A stretch of 64,000 nt of DNA from Arion vulgaris (taxonomy: Eukaryota; Mollusca; Gastropoda; Stylommatophora; Arionidae), in contig CM036754.1 in NCBI GenBank assembly GCA_020796225.1, positions 41,639,779-41,703,778 on the forward strand, written 5' to 3'. This document shows positions 39,055 to 49,970 of the stretch, piece by piece; the stretch's first letter is position 1, and every line of letters starts with the position of its first letter. Under the pieces are notes generated by a model, which saw nothing but the letters and a program-made list of their open reading frames with translations, was not told the origin of the DNA and did not search any database. Position numbers and translations under genes: made by a program.

Positions 39055-39480
39055 GACATCAACTTCAGTATCTTACTACTTATGTCCCAGGTCATTCTGG
39101 GGTGAAGAGCAATGAGAGAGCAGATGCACTAATGAGCAGTGCTGCGATCGAGAATGGGCCTTCTATGGACACAAGCGACATAATCAAAGCTCTAAGAGAA
39201 AATATATGCTCTGAAGATTTCAACGAAGATAAATGGTATTTTCTATCTCGGTTCAGAAGTTATGCATATCGATAGATGTTGCAAGACGGAAAAACCACGA
39301 GAGAAAACCCAGTAGATACATCAATCAACACAGAACAGGAGTTGTTAGTCTAAACCTACTGAAACACATGCTTGGGAGAAGATAGAAGCAATTATGGTCA
39401 TGTCTGATGTGCGATGAAGATTATCCTCAAATGAACAATCTTTCTATATCATCTTCATGTCCCGTTTGACGCATAAAGCT
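39055..39480 (+). mobile_element. RNase H-domain fragment
   Basis: Reads TYVPGHSGVKSNERADALMS then SAAIENGPSMDTSDIIKALR, NEDKWYFLSRF, then the basic N-x-HRTGVVSLN tail after a frame break. Confidence 0.85.
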
Positions 39481-39484
39481 TCTA

Positions 39485-39715
39485 CAAAAAATACTGTGAA
39501 AAGAAATGATCAAAGAATCGCAAATCAAGTATTGAAATGGGAAAATGGGAACCAAATTGTTCAAGAAAGAAAGAACACCCTAAGAAAACCTTGGAACAAA
39601 CTTTACTGAGAGAGGCGAGAAATATTGATCTCAATTCTATAGAAGAGATTGAACAAGTTGCCCAGGATATTGAGAAATTGCTTGTAAGCCTCATGCAACG
39701 TATAATGGTGTGAGA
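39485..39715 (+). mobile_element. Non-LTR RT C-terminal fragment
   Basis: Reads KKRNDQRI-like text, [40 protein letters not shown]. Confidence 0.75.
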
Positions 39716-39917
39716 AGAATTAATATATATGGATATATAATTTATCATATAATTTATCATATAATTTATCAATAGGCACTTAACTCTTTTAGGTTGTAAT
39801 TGTTTTGAAAGTTTTAACCTACTTAATTTTAAGCTGCAATTTTGGACAGCAATATGACATGACTAAAAGATTCCTGTGGAGAAAATGTTTATGAAATGAG
39901 AGATTCATGAATAAACT

Positions 39918-40140
39918 GTCTTTACTACCTGTGTAATACCACTTTTTATGACGGTTTAGGAGGGGTGGACATGAGCCTGAGAAATTTAATGGCCTAAGTG
40001 CAGTCGCAGCAAAACTGTTTGGGTTTGAATTTTTTCTCTATGCCCAAGACATAAAAAAAACTCTTTGGTCTTACCGGGAATTGAACCCAGGTCTCCCGAA
40101 TGGATGCCCGTGCTCTAATCCATTCGGCCAGATGCTCAGG
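39918..40140 (-). mobile_element. SINE family E copy (tRNA-like head)
   Basis: Minus strand begins TGGCCGAATGGATTAGAGC (A box) and has GGGTTCAATTCCCGG (B box), then a T/A-rich run and the body shared with 511-722. The 5' and 3' arms of a tRNA acceptor stem do not pair, so it is not a functional tRNA gene. Confidence 0.75.
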
Positions 40141-40460
40141 ATGCATCTTCCTCTTCTTCCAATGTTTTCATACATCGATTTGTATACTTCTAAACTAGTT
40201 AGCAGTCTTCTGGGGTCCGTCATGAATCGCTTCATATAGTTTGTCTTGGACTGACATGGGGATTGGCCATGTGTTTTCTCAATGTTCACTGTATGTTGGA
40301 CATTCTTGCAGTATATGTGTGCCTCTATCATCTTGCTTGAGAATGTATCTAAAATAGAATAAAATTACCAGTATTATAAGAGTAACATACAAGAATGACA
40401 GAACAAACATGGAAGTTAGACAATCAGAAACATTATATTTACTATTTGCTGACATTTTCA
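40141..40460 (-). mobile_element. RNase H-tail fragment
   Basis: Minus strand reads DDRGTHILQECPTYSEH, then with a frame break EKTHGQSPCQSKTNYMKRFM, TDPRRLLTSLE. It is adjacent to the SINE E copy. Confidence 0.75.
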
Positions 40461-40860
40461 TTTAACTTTGAGTGTTGTTATCCAACTCTTACAGAGGGTC
40501 ATGCCTTGCTCATCTATTTTCTAATCAGTAATTTTTGTTTCAAATAAATAGTGGAAATGCTAGGGATTATACCAGCATGTGGCAATAGAAACAAAGAAAG
40601 CATTGTTCGACGTCATTTTTTTTACATCAACCCTGTGCCAGCAGTGTCAGATCTGAACACTGACAATAAATGAGAAATGAACAATCTAAACAACAGGGAT
40701 GAAGTGTTTACGATTTAGGCCGAAAACTTCGGATTTTGATGCGCTTATCCTGCAGTAGTAGGGCCTAACGGGGTTACAACGTTCTAACCGTTAGACTGTT
40801 TATATTATCACAATAAGAATGATCAAACTGGTCGAGAAGAACCATCGAAACAAACAAACA
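40461..40860. other. Unassigned sequence
   Basis: Includes a tRNA-like short block (CCTAACGGGGTTACAACG) near 40770 and an (AACA)n tail before 40861; not assigned to a family. Confidence 0.35.
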
Positions 40861-40864
40861 AAGA

Positions 40865-41105
40865 AGTGTTTATGACGAATTCTTAATATAACAAGAAGAG
40901 ATCAAATCAGAAACGACGAGATCAGAAGTTTGCTCCTTGCCAGGGCTACAAGATATCAAGAAACAACAGATCAAATAGTTCGGACACACATCAAGATTAC
41001 CACAAGACAGTCTACCACAAAGAACACTAGCACTCAGATACAATGGTAACAAACCCAGAGGACGACCACGTAAATGATTGATCGTATGAAAATCTCAGAG
41101 GCATT
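40865..41105 (+). mobile_element. Non-LTR RT C-terminal fragment
   Basis: Decayed NITRRDQIRNDEIRSL-like text, KKQQIK, FGHTSRLPQDSLPQRTL-like text, then RGRPRK. Confidence 0.7.
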
Positions 41106-41214
41106 AAATTCCACCTTGTATACAAAGCCACAGGAGGCTCGCTACATGTGCCTCTATTTTTTAACCTGACACTGAAAGGCAAAACAAGGATATAGAATAG
41201 ATAGACTAGGGATT

Positions 41215-42790
41215 TTGTTGTTTGGGAGTGTAGGATGGATAAATAAAGGGGGATGATCCTCAGTCTCATGGTGACCTGTTTGTTTGCGAGTGTAGGATGG
41301 ATAAATACAGGGAGATGTTCCTAGGTCTCTTGGTGGCCTGTTTGTTTGGGAGTGTAGGATAGATAAATACAGGGGGATGTTCCTAGGTCTCTTGGTGACC
41401 TGTTTGTTTGGGAGTGTAGGATAGATAAATACAGGGGGATGTTCCTAGGTCTCTTGGTGGCCTGTTTGTTTGGGAGTGTAGGATAGATAAATACAGGGAG
41501 ATGTTCCTAGGTCTCTTGGTGGCCTGTTTGTTTGGGAGTGTAGGATAGATAAATACAGGGGGATGATCCTCAGTCTCATGGTGACCTGTTTGTTTGGGAG
41601 TGTAGGATAGATAAATACAGGGGATGTCTCAGTCTCTGGTGACCTGTTTGTTTGGGAGTGTAGGATAGATAAATACAGGGGGATGTTCCTAGGTCTCTTG
41701 GTGACCTGTTTGTTTGGGAGTGTAGGATAGATAAATACAGGGGGATGTTCCTAGGTCTCTTGGTGGCCTGTTTGTTTGGGAGTGTAGGATAGATAAATAC
41801 AGGGGGATGTTCCTAGGTCTCTTGGTGACCTGTTTGTTTGGGAGTGTAGGATAGATAAATACAGGGGGATGTTCCTAGGTCTCTTGGTGACCTGTTTGTT
41901 TGGGAGTGTAGGATAGATAAATACAGGGGGATGTTCCTAGGTCTCTTGGTGACCTGTTTGTTTGGGAGTGTAGGATAGATAAATACAGGGGGATGTTCCT
42001 AGGTCTCTTGGTGGCCTGTTTGTTTGGGAGTGTAGGATAGATAAATACAGGGGGATGTTCCTAGGTCTCTTGGTGACCTGTTTGTTTGGGAGTGTAGGAT
42101 AGATAAATACAGGGGGATGTTCCTAGGTCTCTTGGTGACCTGTTTGTTTGGGAGTGTAGGATAGATAAATACAGGGGGATGTTCCTAGGTCTCTCTGGTG
42201 AGTTGCCTGTTTGTCTTTGGGGCTGGTTTGGATGAGGATAAATACAGGGGGATGTTCCTAGGTCTCTTGGTGACCTTCTGTTTGTTTATGAGTGTAGGAT
42301 GGATAAATACAGGGGGATGTTCCTAGGTCTCTTGGTGACCTTCTGTTTGTTTGGGAGTGTAGGATGGATAAATACAGGGGGATGTTCCTAGGTCTCTTGG
42401 TGACCTTCTGTTTGTTTGGGAGTGTAGGATAGATAAATACAGGGGGATGTTCCTAGGTCTCTTGGTGACCTGTTTGTTTGGGAGTGTAGGATGGATAAAT
42501 ACAGGGGGATGTTCCTAGGTCTCTTGGTGACCTGTTTGTTTGGGAGTGTAGGATAGATAAATACAGGGGGATGTTCCTAGGTCTCTTGGTGGCCTGTTTG
42601 TTTGGGAGTGTAGGATAGATAAATACAGGGGGATGTTCCTAGGTCTCTTGATGACCTTCTGTTTGTTTGGGAGTGTAAGATGGATAAATACAGGGGGATG
42701 TTCCTAGGTCTCTTGGTGACCTTCTGTTTGTTTGGGAGTGTAGGATGGATAAATATGTGGGATGTTCCTAGGTCTCATGGTGACCTTCTG
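41215..42790 (+). repeat. 62-bp minisatellite, about 25 copies, retroelement-derived
   Basis: Unit GTGTAGGATAGATAAATACA + GGGGGATGTTCCTAGGTCTC + TTGGTGACCTGTTTGTTTGG + GA. The last unit runs into [16 protein letters not shown] at 42785, so GGATGTTC...CTTGGTGACC is the coding stretch G-D-V-x-x-S-L-G-D-L of the retroelement. Confidence 0.92.
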
Positions 42791-42935
42791 TTGAATGAAG
42801 ACACTAAAATTGATGTTGAGTCAATAAAGCAATTTAAGAAGTTTGAAATTACAAGTAGAGCTGAATGCTTGAGGGGCAGAAAGAGGAGTGTGTTTAACCA
42901 GTGAGCCACATGAACCATTAGTGTGCATACCCTGC
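42785..42935 (+). mobile_element. Retroelement tail between two arrays
   Basis: Reads [34 protein letters not shown], then HTLQHLF. Single-copy bridge between the 62-bp and 90-bp arrays, homologous to 23585-23890. Confidence 0.85.
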
Positions 42936-43480
42936 AACATCTGTTTGGGGGAGATTGAGCACCTATGAGTCTGCCCGGAGTGCTGTAACGTCAGTTCAGT
43001 AACCAATGACCTTATCGTAAACCACCACTGATAAGCTGGGGGATACTGAGCACCTATGAGTCTGCCCGGAGTGCTGTGACGTCAATTCAGTAACTAATGA
43101 CCTTATTGTAAACCATCGCTGATAAGCTGGGGAGACTGAGCACCTATGGGTCTGCCCGGAGTGCTGTGATGTAAGTTCAGTAACCAATGACCTTATTGTA
43201 AACCACCGCTGATAAGCTTGGGAGACTGAGCACCTATGGGTCTGCCCGGAGTGCTGTGACCTCAGTTCAGTAACCAATGACCTTATTAAACCACCGCTGA
43301 TAAGCTTGGTGACTGAGCACCTATGGGTCTGCCCGGAGTGCTGTGACCTCAGTTCAGTAACCAATGACCTTATTTTAAACCACCGCTGATAAGCTTGGGT
43401 AGACTGAGCACCTATGGGTTTGCCCGGAGTGCTGTGATGTCAGTTAGTAACCAATTACCTTATTGTAAACCATCACTGAT
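42935..43480 (+). repeat. ~90-bp minisatellite, six copies, retroelement 3' end
   Basis: Unit GATAAGCTGGGGAGACTGAG + CACCTATGGGTCTGCCCGGA + GTGCTGTGATGTCAGTTCAG + TAACCAATGACCTTATTGTA + AACCACCGCT. The first unit is continuous with the retroelement tail. Confidence 0.92.
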
Positions 43481-43659
43481 AAACAGAAATTATAATTAAA
43501 GTTGTTAAATCCATTTCTTTTATTCTCCAACACATTACAAACATAACTGTATCTACTTTCACTGCCCAGTTTCTAGCCATTCTCAGGCCTGTATATTTTT
43601 TGTTGTTGTAATTGAGTATTCAGTTTTTATATTTCAGAAAATGATACGTTAAAATTTAA

Positions 43660-43880
43660 CATTTTTCAGCATAAATTACCAATTTGAAACTTTATTTCTG
43701 CATAAACTGCCCTTTTAAAACTTTATATTATTGCATAAATTACTCTTTGTGAACTTTTTATTATTGCATAAATTACTCTTTCTGAACTTTATATTATTGC
43801 ATAAATTACCTTTGTGAACTTTGTTTTGGCATAAATTACCCATTGTGAATTTTAGTTTGCATAAATTTGCTCACTTTTAA
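43660..43880. repeat. ~34-bp AT-rich minisatellite, about six copies
   Basis: GCATAAATTACCCTTTGTGA + ACTTTATTATT with indels. Confidence 0.8.
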
Positions 43881-44164
43881 CGTTACTGCATTCAATGTCT
43901 TCTTCAAGAACAAATCTTGACTTAATGATAACTTTGCACAATTAGAAAATGTTTCATATTTATTAATGAATGGTTTTAAGCAACTATAGTGGCTTGGCAA
44001 TATGATGGCTTGGACATTCGACTTGATCAAGACAAGAATATAAACCTGATAAGAAACGCTGGTGATTGGGTGAGATGGTAAACTATGACCTATGTTTGCT
44101 TATTGCCATGGCACATACTGATTTCTACGTCTGATTTCCAGTCAATTTTGCACAATTAGAAAAT
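43881..44164. other. Unassigned sequence with a 21-bp direct repeat
   Basis: TTGCACAATTAGAAAATGTT occurs at about 43933 and 44148. Nothing else recognised. Confidence 0.4.
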
Positions 44165-44300
44165 GTTTTAGTAGCAGAATCCTGTCAAAGAGCAAAAATA
44201 ACAATCACCCAAGCCACCAGAACAGCGCAAGAAAAAACAGAAAAGCACAACATTGTGCAACATACAGGTAACAGTGTGACGACCAATGCAGAATAAAGAA
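44165..44300 (+). mobile_element. Non-LTR RT C-terminal fragment
   Basis: GCAGAATCCTGTCAAAGAGC, CCAAGCCACCAGAACAGCGC; the same block lies at 5945 and 58425. Confidence 0.65.
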
Positions 44301-44429
44301 GAAAATGTTTAGAGCAATAAGTACTTATAACATTGAGAGTTAGAACATGACTAAAGATATAGAAATGTAGAGGACATTTGATAATGGATGTCTCAGAAAT
44401 AATGAATATAAAATGGAACAAATTCAGGA

Positions 44430-44930
44430 GAAGTCTCAGCATCATCAAATATCATGTCCTGAGCAGAACTTTAGCACCTTAACAGACTTTCTGAATCTCT
44501 CTCATTGGCCATATCTCTGCTACCATCATGCTCAAATTAGCAGTAACATCCTGAATTCATCTTCTCCATGGTCTAACTCTTCTCCTCCTTGCAGGATGCT
44601 TCCTTCCATAATGGTCTTCTTTTTATTCTTTGTGTCATTTTATGTATCTGAAATATTTCAATTTTCTCATTCTTATTTGTAGCATCAGCTAATTTTTACA
44701 CATTCTGATTTCCTTCTAATTAGATCTATTTGTTCTTGTCTCTGTTTGTTGTATACAGAGAACTTATCTGTAAGATTTATATTCAAAAGTACATTTATGC
44801 TTTTCCACTGCCTTGTTAAATGTCTGTGTCACACACCCAGTTAATGCTGGTAATATGCATGCTCTTAGTATTCTGTTCATTTTTATCTTATTAGCTCCTT
44901 TCCACGCTGACTTTAGTTGGTTAAGCTTTT
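44430..44930 (-). mobile_element. Non-LTR RT thumb to C-terminus, decayed
   Basis: Minus strand copy of the sequence at 31400-31800, retaining the V-T-x-x-x-x-T-L thumb remnant and the KTIMEG-type tail. Confidence 0.7.
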
Positions 44931-44944
44931 GTACGGCTAAATTT

Positions 44945-45200
44945 TCAGAGGATTTTCTGTGGCTAAGCCGTTGCTTTCAGAAGGTTGTGGATTTGAATTC
45001 AAACCTCACCGTTCTGTTCCCAAGTGCATTGTTTTCTAAAGACCCCTAGGATTATTGTCAGAGCTACGAAATTTGTGCTTTGTTCAATACTCTCAGCATG
45101 TGACATGCCACTTTTTTTTGGAGAGGGACTGAGCTATATGTGGTAAAATCCCGGTGCAATGAAGACAAATCTTCGGCTTCAAACCTTTAGGTCTATGTTT
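44945..45200 (+). mobile_element. SINE family A copy
   Basis: CTGTGGCTAAGCCGTTGCTT (A box), GGATTTGAATTC (B box), then CCCCTAGGATTATTGTCAGA and AATGAAGACAAATCTTCGGC. Confidence 0.85.
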
Positions 45201-45394
45201 GTTCTTCTTTTGATTTCCTTGATCCCATTTCTTCGTTATTCATATTTGGTTGGTATCTTGTTTTATCAGGGGTATAATCATAGTTTGTATTTTATTTAGA
45301 GAAAGTTTATACTAAAAACCAGGCCAGAAAAATATGAAAATGTGTATATTACCAGATACACTTACATATTGGAAGCCATATTATAAATGACTTA

Positions 45395-45512
45395 ATATTC
45401 ATGTACAAACTGGTATAATGTAGACAAATTATATTAATGAGAAATACTGAGAGACAGGAAGGATGGTGGAGTTAGATAGATGAGAGGGAGAGAGAGAGGG
45501 AGAGAATAATAC
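45395..45512 (-). repeat. Dispersed repeat, inverted copy of 48985-49105
   Basis: AGGAAGGATGGTGGAGTTAG next to a GA-rich run and ACTTGTTC. The reverse complement appears at 48985. Confidence 0.75.
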
Positions 45513-45529
45513 TTGTTCATATCTGATTG

Positions 45530-45780
45530 TCGCCCGAGTGATTACTGGGGCCCAAATTTGGGGTGTAAAGAATAGAACCACTGTTACCTGCCACGCATGT
45601 CGTAAGAGGCGACTAAGGAGGTTTGGCTGAAATCGGATGCACATGTCCAAACATGTAGAAGTCTATGCGTTTAGGGCCTACCAAACCAATGTGCAACGTA
45701 TACACGTTCTTTGCAAAGATCAAACTTATCACAAAGAGTGATTAAAATTGGTTGTAAAGACAGCAAGAAAAGAAAGAAGA
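45530..45780 (+). mobile_element. SINE family D copy
   Basis: CGCCCGAGTGATTACTGGGG, GTCGTAAGAGGCGACTAAGG, AAATCGGATGCACATGTCC, AGAGTGATTAAAATTGG, A-rich tail. Confidence 0.88.
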
Positions 45781-45805
45781 TATCTGATTGTGTTTGGCTA
45801 ATTAA

Positions 45806-46025
45806 CCTTTTAATGCATGAATTTTTGGGAAGAATATCGTCTTGTCCGCCACTTTGACTACACAGTAGAAGTACAAGTTAATTATCGCTCCATCAATAGA
45901 CACACTGTCCACAGTTAGTCCCTAGCAGTATACTGAATGTGTCAGAGGTCACGAAACATGCGTGTGTAGCTATCAAACAAACAAATAATAGGTGTCCACT
46001 ACAGTGAACACTATCCGTGAAATGG
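45806..46025. mobile_element. piggyBac-like MITE candidate
   Basis: Flanked by TTAA at 45802-45805 and 46026-46029. Ends CCTTTTAATGCATG and, reversed, CCATTTCACGGATAG. Size is close to the element at 25338-25555. Inverted repeats are short. Confidence 0.55.
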
Positions 46026-46029
46026 TTAA

Positions 46030-46227
46030 TGCAATTACGTTGTTTGTTTTTATGTGTTCCCGAGATCTTCCTGTGTGTGCTATTAAATATTTTATGTGAC
46101 TATATATGATAGTGTTTCTTGTCCTCTTCATTTTATGTGTTTCTAATAACTTTTTTCTATCCGTTTCAGTAGGTGAAATATAATGACCTGGTCTGTTCTG
46201 TTGAGGTCTTTGAGAAAGTCTTCCACA
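46030..46227. other. Unassigned sequence
   Basis: Nothing recognised. Confidence 0.4.
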
Positions 46228-46392
46228 ATCATATACTTCTTCTTCGAACGCTCCATATCAACCACTTGCTAAACCACTCTTTGTGATTTGTATGTGATCT
46301 GAGCCCAACAGCGAGTGTAGTTATGCCAGCTATGCGCCTACAAGTAGATCAGCACATCCGATTTCTGCTATGATTTTTATTTACTAGGGTAT
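46228..46392 (-). mobile_element. SINE family C, 3' part
   Basis: Minus strand: TTCTTCTTCGAACGCTCCAT, TTTGTATGTGATCTGAGCCC, CCTACAAGTAGATCAGCACA. Confidence 0.8.
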
Positions 46393-46424
46393 GATCATAT
46401 CCAGTGTTTGTCATTGTCTACTGC

Positions 46425-46645
46425 AGTTTTTCTCTTTCTGAGGGTTTTAACTTCGTGAAAAGACAGTGGTTCGAATCCGGACCAAGTCACATGTGCACTT
46501 TATTCCAGAAACCCAGGATTGTTGCTGGAGCTATGGAGTTCATGCTGTGTGCAACACTCCTGTCAGGTGGCCTAATGAGATGGACGGAGAAATATATGAG
46601 AAAACCTGATGTAATGAAGTCAATTCTTCGCCTTTAGATCCTTTA
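46425..46645 (+). mobile_element. SINE family A copy, 5' truncated
   Basis: GTGGTTCGAATCCGGACCAA (B box), AGGATTGTTGCTGGAGCTAT, AATGAAGTCAATTCTTCGCC. Confidence 0.8.
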
Positions 46646-46984
46646 TAACAAATATATTCTTGCCATTTTTATTCTCAGTGTCAAAATCTGATGTTCTCAA
46701 TATTACTTTTGCTGTCGAATGGTAGTATGCTGGGGAGATTACTCTACTTCATATTTGGTAGATGTATCGGGGAGATAACTCTACTCTTGTTTTCATATTT
46801 GGCAGATGTATCCAACTGAGAAAATGAAAATCATGACATATCCTTTACCCATCAACCACGCAACCATCAACCACAGTAAATGAATTGTTGATTTTCTAGA
46901 CACTACTTATACGTTCAGTAGCTTGTCATTGCTTTTTGAACGGTGATGTCTATTTTTACCGTTCATTACCACGAGAAAAAATTT
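46646..46984. other. Unassigned sequence
   Basis: Contains one short local duplication (GGGGAGAT-x-ACTCTACT at about 46733 and 46770); otherwise nothing recognised. Confidence 0.4.
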
Positions 46985-47072
46985 GCTTCCAAACTGCCTT
47001 CAGCAGAGTTTGAACCAGGTACATGTGGGTTGTGATCGAGTTCATCACTACCACTTAAGCTACAGACGCCCA
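46985..47072 (-). mobile_element. tRNA-like SINE head fragment
   Basis: Minus strand GTCTGTAGCTTAAGTGGTAG (A-box like) and CTGGTTCAAACTCTG (B-box like). No matching body recognised. Confidence 0.5.
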
Positions 47073-47174
47073 CTGATATATCCCACTGATATGATTTGTA
47101 TATTGTAATGTGATAATTTGTGTATTGTTTTAATGCTTATTTTTGGTCAAAGTTGCAATATAAAAGATAATATA

Positions 47175-48420
47175 TTATCTAACCTAATTCTAGTCTGACT
47201 GTTTATTGTATCTCTTGTTGATTCAAGTTTGGCTGTTTATTGTACTCTTGTTGATTCAAGTTTGGCTGTTTATTGTATCTGCAATTGCTGTTATTGTATC
47301 TCTTGTGATTAGTTTGGCTGTTTATTGTATCTCTTGTTGATTCAAGTCTGACTGTTTATTGTATCTCTTGTTGATTCAAGTTTGACTGTTTATTGTATCT
47401 CTTGTTGATTCAAGTTTGACTGTTTATTGTATCTCTTGTTGATTCAAGTTTGGCTGTTTATTGTATCTCTTGTTGATTCAAGTTTGGCTGTTTATTGTAT
47501 CTCTTGTTGATTCAAGTTTGACTGTTTATTGTATCTCTTGTTGATTCAAGTTTGGCTGTTTATTGTATCTCTTGTTGATTCAAGTCTGACTGTTTATTGT
47601 ATCTCTTGTTGATTCAAGTTTGACTGTTTATTGTATCTCTTGTTGATTCAAGTTTGACTGTTTATTGTATCTCTTGTTGATTCAAGTTTGGCTGTTTATT
47701 GTATCTCTTGTTGATTCAAGTTTGGCTGTTTATTGTATCTCTTGTTGATTCAAGTTTGACTGTTTATTGTATCTCTTGTTGATTCAAGTTTGGCTGTTTA
47801 TTGTATCTCTTGTTGATTCAAGTTTGGCTGTTTATTGTATCTCTTGTTGATTCAAGTTTGGCTGTTTATTGTATCTCTTGTTGATTCAAGTTTGGCTGTT
47901 TATTGTATCTCTTGTTGATTCAAGTTTGACTGTTTATTGTATCTGTTGTTGATTCTAGTCTGGCTGTTTATTGTATCTGTTGTTGATTCTAGTCTGGCTG
48001 TTTATTGTATCTGTTGTTGATTCTAGTTTGGCTGTTTATTGTATCTGTTGTTGATTCTAGTTTGGCTGTTTATTGTATCTGTTGTTGATTCTAGTTTGGC
48101 TGTTTATTGTATCTGTTGTTGATTCTAGTTTGGCTGTTTATTGTATCTGTTGTTGATTCTAGTCTGGCTGTTTATTGTATCTGTTGTTGATTCTAGTTTG
48201 GCTGTTTATTGTATCTGTTGTTGATTCTAGTCTGGCTGTTTATTGTATCTGTTGTTGATTCTAGTTTGGCTGTTTATTGTATCTGTTGTTGATTCTAGTC
48301 TGGCTGTTTATTGTATCTGTTGTTATTTTTAGTTTGCTGTTTATTGTATTGTCTGTTGATCTAGTTTGCTGTTTAGTATCTGTTGTTGATTCTAGTCTGC
48401 TGTTTATTTATGTTTTGTTA
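47175..48420. repeat. 34-bp minisatellite in two blocks
   Basis: Unit CTGTTTATTGTATCTCTTGT + TGATTCAAGTTTGG. At about 47940 it switches to a second form (TCTGTTGTTGATTCTAG), which runs to the end, about 36 units in all. The sharp switch implies two successive expansion events. Confidence 0.95.
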
Positions 48421-48685
48421 GCTCAGAAACTTGAGTTCTGTAACATACTATTATATGTCTGTGTTAGCTCAGAAACTTGAGTTCTGTAACATACTATTAT
48501 ATGTCTGTGTTAGCTCAGAAACTTGAGTTCTGTAACATACTTTTAAATGTCTGTGTTAGCTCAGAAACTTGAGTTCTGTAACATACTATTATATGTCTGT
48601 GTTAGCTCAGAAACTTGAGTTCTGTAACATACTTTTAAATGTCTGTGTTAGCTCAGAAACTTGAGTTCTGTAACATACTATTCCA
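48415..48685. repeat. 46-bp minisatellite, six copies
   Basis: Unit GTTAGCTCAGAAACTTGAGT + TCTGTAACATACTATTATAT + GTCTGT. It abuts the 34-bp array. Confidence 0.92.
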
Positions 48686-48729
48686 ACTTATCTTACATGT
48701 TTTACTACTTTTTTTCTCTTTAACTTATA

Positions 48730-48960
48730 TTTCAAATAGTAGCAGGTCCCTTCCAGAACGTCGCATTCATCACATCCCGCCTGAAAAACTCTCTGTCTCT
48801 TGCAAGTTCTCCTGCCTCTTCCAGTATCATGTTCAGGGTTCCTTTGATGTCCTGCTGCCATCTTCATCTTGGTCGTCCCCTGCCTCGTTTTCCAGACATA
48901 TTTATGTTTCAATTTTCTCATTCTCTGGGATGACAATATTCATCCCAAATATGCATGCAT
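48730..48960 (-). mobile_element. Non-LTR RT C-terminal fragment
   Basis: Minus strand reads RMRKLKHKYVWKTRQGTTKM then HQRNPEHDTGRGRRTCKRQR and CDVLEGTC, a decayed basic C-terminal domain. Confidence 0.6.
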
Positions 48961-48984
48961 GAAAAGTTTAATTAACCAAGCACA

Positions 48985-49105
48985 GACAGAATTGAACAAG
49001 TATTATTCTCTCTCTCTCTCTCTCTCTCTCTGATCTTCCTCTCATCCATCTAACTCAACCATCCTTCCTGTCTCTCAGTGTTACTCATTAATATAATTTC
49101 AACAT
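48985..49105 (+). repeat. Dispersed repeat with (CT)n run
   Basis: GAACAAGTATTATTCTCTCT, CT run, CATCCTTCCTGTCTCTCAGT. Inverted copy of 45395-45512, 3.5 kb away. Confidence 0.75.
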
Positions 49106-49181
49106 TATACCAGTTTATGTTCCGGATATGTTTCAGATAAACTTGTATTTTTGATTTTTAAATATCTCTTCTGTGACTAAT

Positions 49182-49402
49182 GTTCTCGGCCTTTTGGCTA
49201 AGATCAAGCGTAATGCCTACTTGATCATGGCCAATGTGTGGGATCCTTCATAGAGTCACTAATAGAGCCAATAGGCAACTAAACAAATCTTACAAAATCC
49301 GAGCAGCTCTCGTTTGAAAGAATTATGACGCTTGGATTTTTACACGTTTAAATCGTGACCGGGTACCACCCTCTGCAGCACTAAAGGGTAAGGGCCCAAA
49401 GT
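49182..49402 (+). mobile_element. Repeat with U2 snRNA-like 5' head, copy 1
   Basis: Starts TTCTCGGCCTTTTGGCTAAG + ATCAAG, matching the first part of U2 snRNA almost base for base, then leaves U2 and enters a body of about 180 bp (GAGCAGCTCTCGTTTGAAAG, GGGTACCACC, GGGCCCAA). The U2 Sm site and 3' domains are absent, so this is a U2-headed repeat, not a U2 gene. Confidence 0.75.
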
Positions 49403-49420
49403 TGAAACGCACAATAAATC

Positions 49421-49618
49421 AAATTGTAGTTCCCACTTGATCGCGCCCAAAGGGTGGAAGTCTTTAAAAAAGCGGCATCATAAAATGCCAAATGGCACAA
49501 TCAAACCCACTTAAATAAACTTCAAGCAGCTCTCATTCGAAAATAGGTGACACTCAGAGTTTACACATTCATCAATACTGGGTCCACTCGTTGTGGCACT
49601 TCCGAGTAGAGCAAAATA
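49421..49618 (+). mobile_element. Repeat with U2-like head, copy 2 (head truncated)
   Basis: Begins TTGTAGTTCCCACTTGATCG, corresponding to the end of the U2-like part in copy 3, then AAGCAGCTCTCATTCGAAAA and TGGGTCCACTCGTTGTGGCA. In tandem with copy 1. Confidence 0.7.
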
Positions 49619-49629
49619 ATAATTATAAT

Positions 49630-49945
49630 AATAGTAATAATAATTCCTCTCGTACCTTTATGCGTTACATAGGGCCTGCAAGCAATTTCTCTATACTGCT
49701 CTATCCTGGACAACTCGCTCAATCTCCTCCATGGAACTGAGACCGATATTTCTTGCCACTCTCTACAAAGTTCGTTTCAGGGTCTCCTTAGATCGTCCTC
49801 TCTTTCTTGAACCCTCTGCATCCCACTTCAATACCTGCTTTGGTATTCTTTGATCATTTCTACTCACAGTGTTCCCAACATATCTCCATCTTCTCTTTCT
49901 TATAATAGTTGTCACTTGTGGTGAACCAGAAATTTCTCTGATTAG
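49630..49945 (-). mobile_element. Non-LTR RT C-terminal fragment between U2-headed repeats
   Basis: Minus strand reads IREISGSPQVTTIIRKRRWR then YVGNTVSRNDQRIPKQVLKW and DAEGSRKRGRSKETLKRTL. Confidence 0.8.
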
Positions 49946-49970
49946 GGCCAAATGAGAAAATAAAAAATTG

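Noticed and set aside
40070..40140. Functional tRNA gene on the minus strand
   Set aside because: A and B boxes are present, but acceptor stem ends do not pair and a SINE body follows.
49182..49402. Genuine U2 snRNA gene
   Set aside because: Only the first part matches U2; the Sm site and later stem-loops are absent, and several related copies share a non-U2 body.
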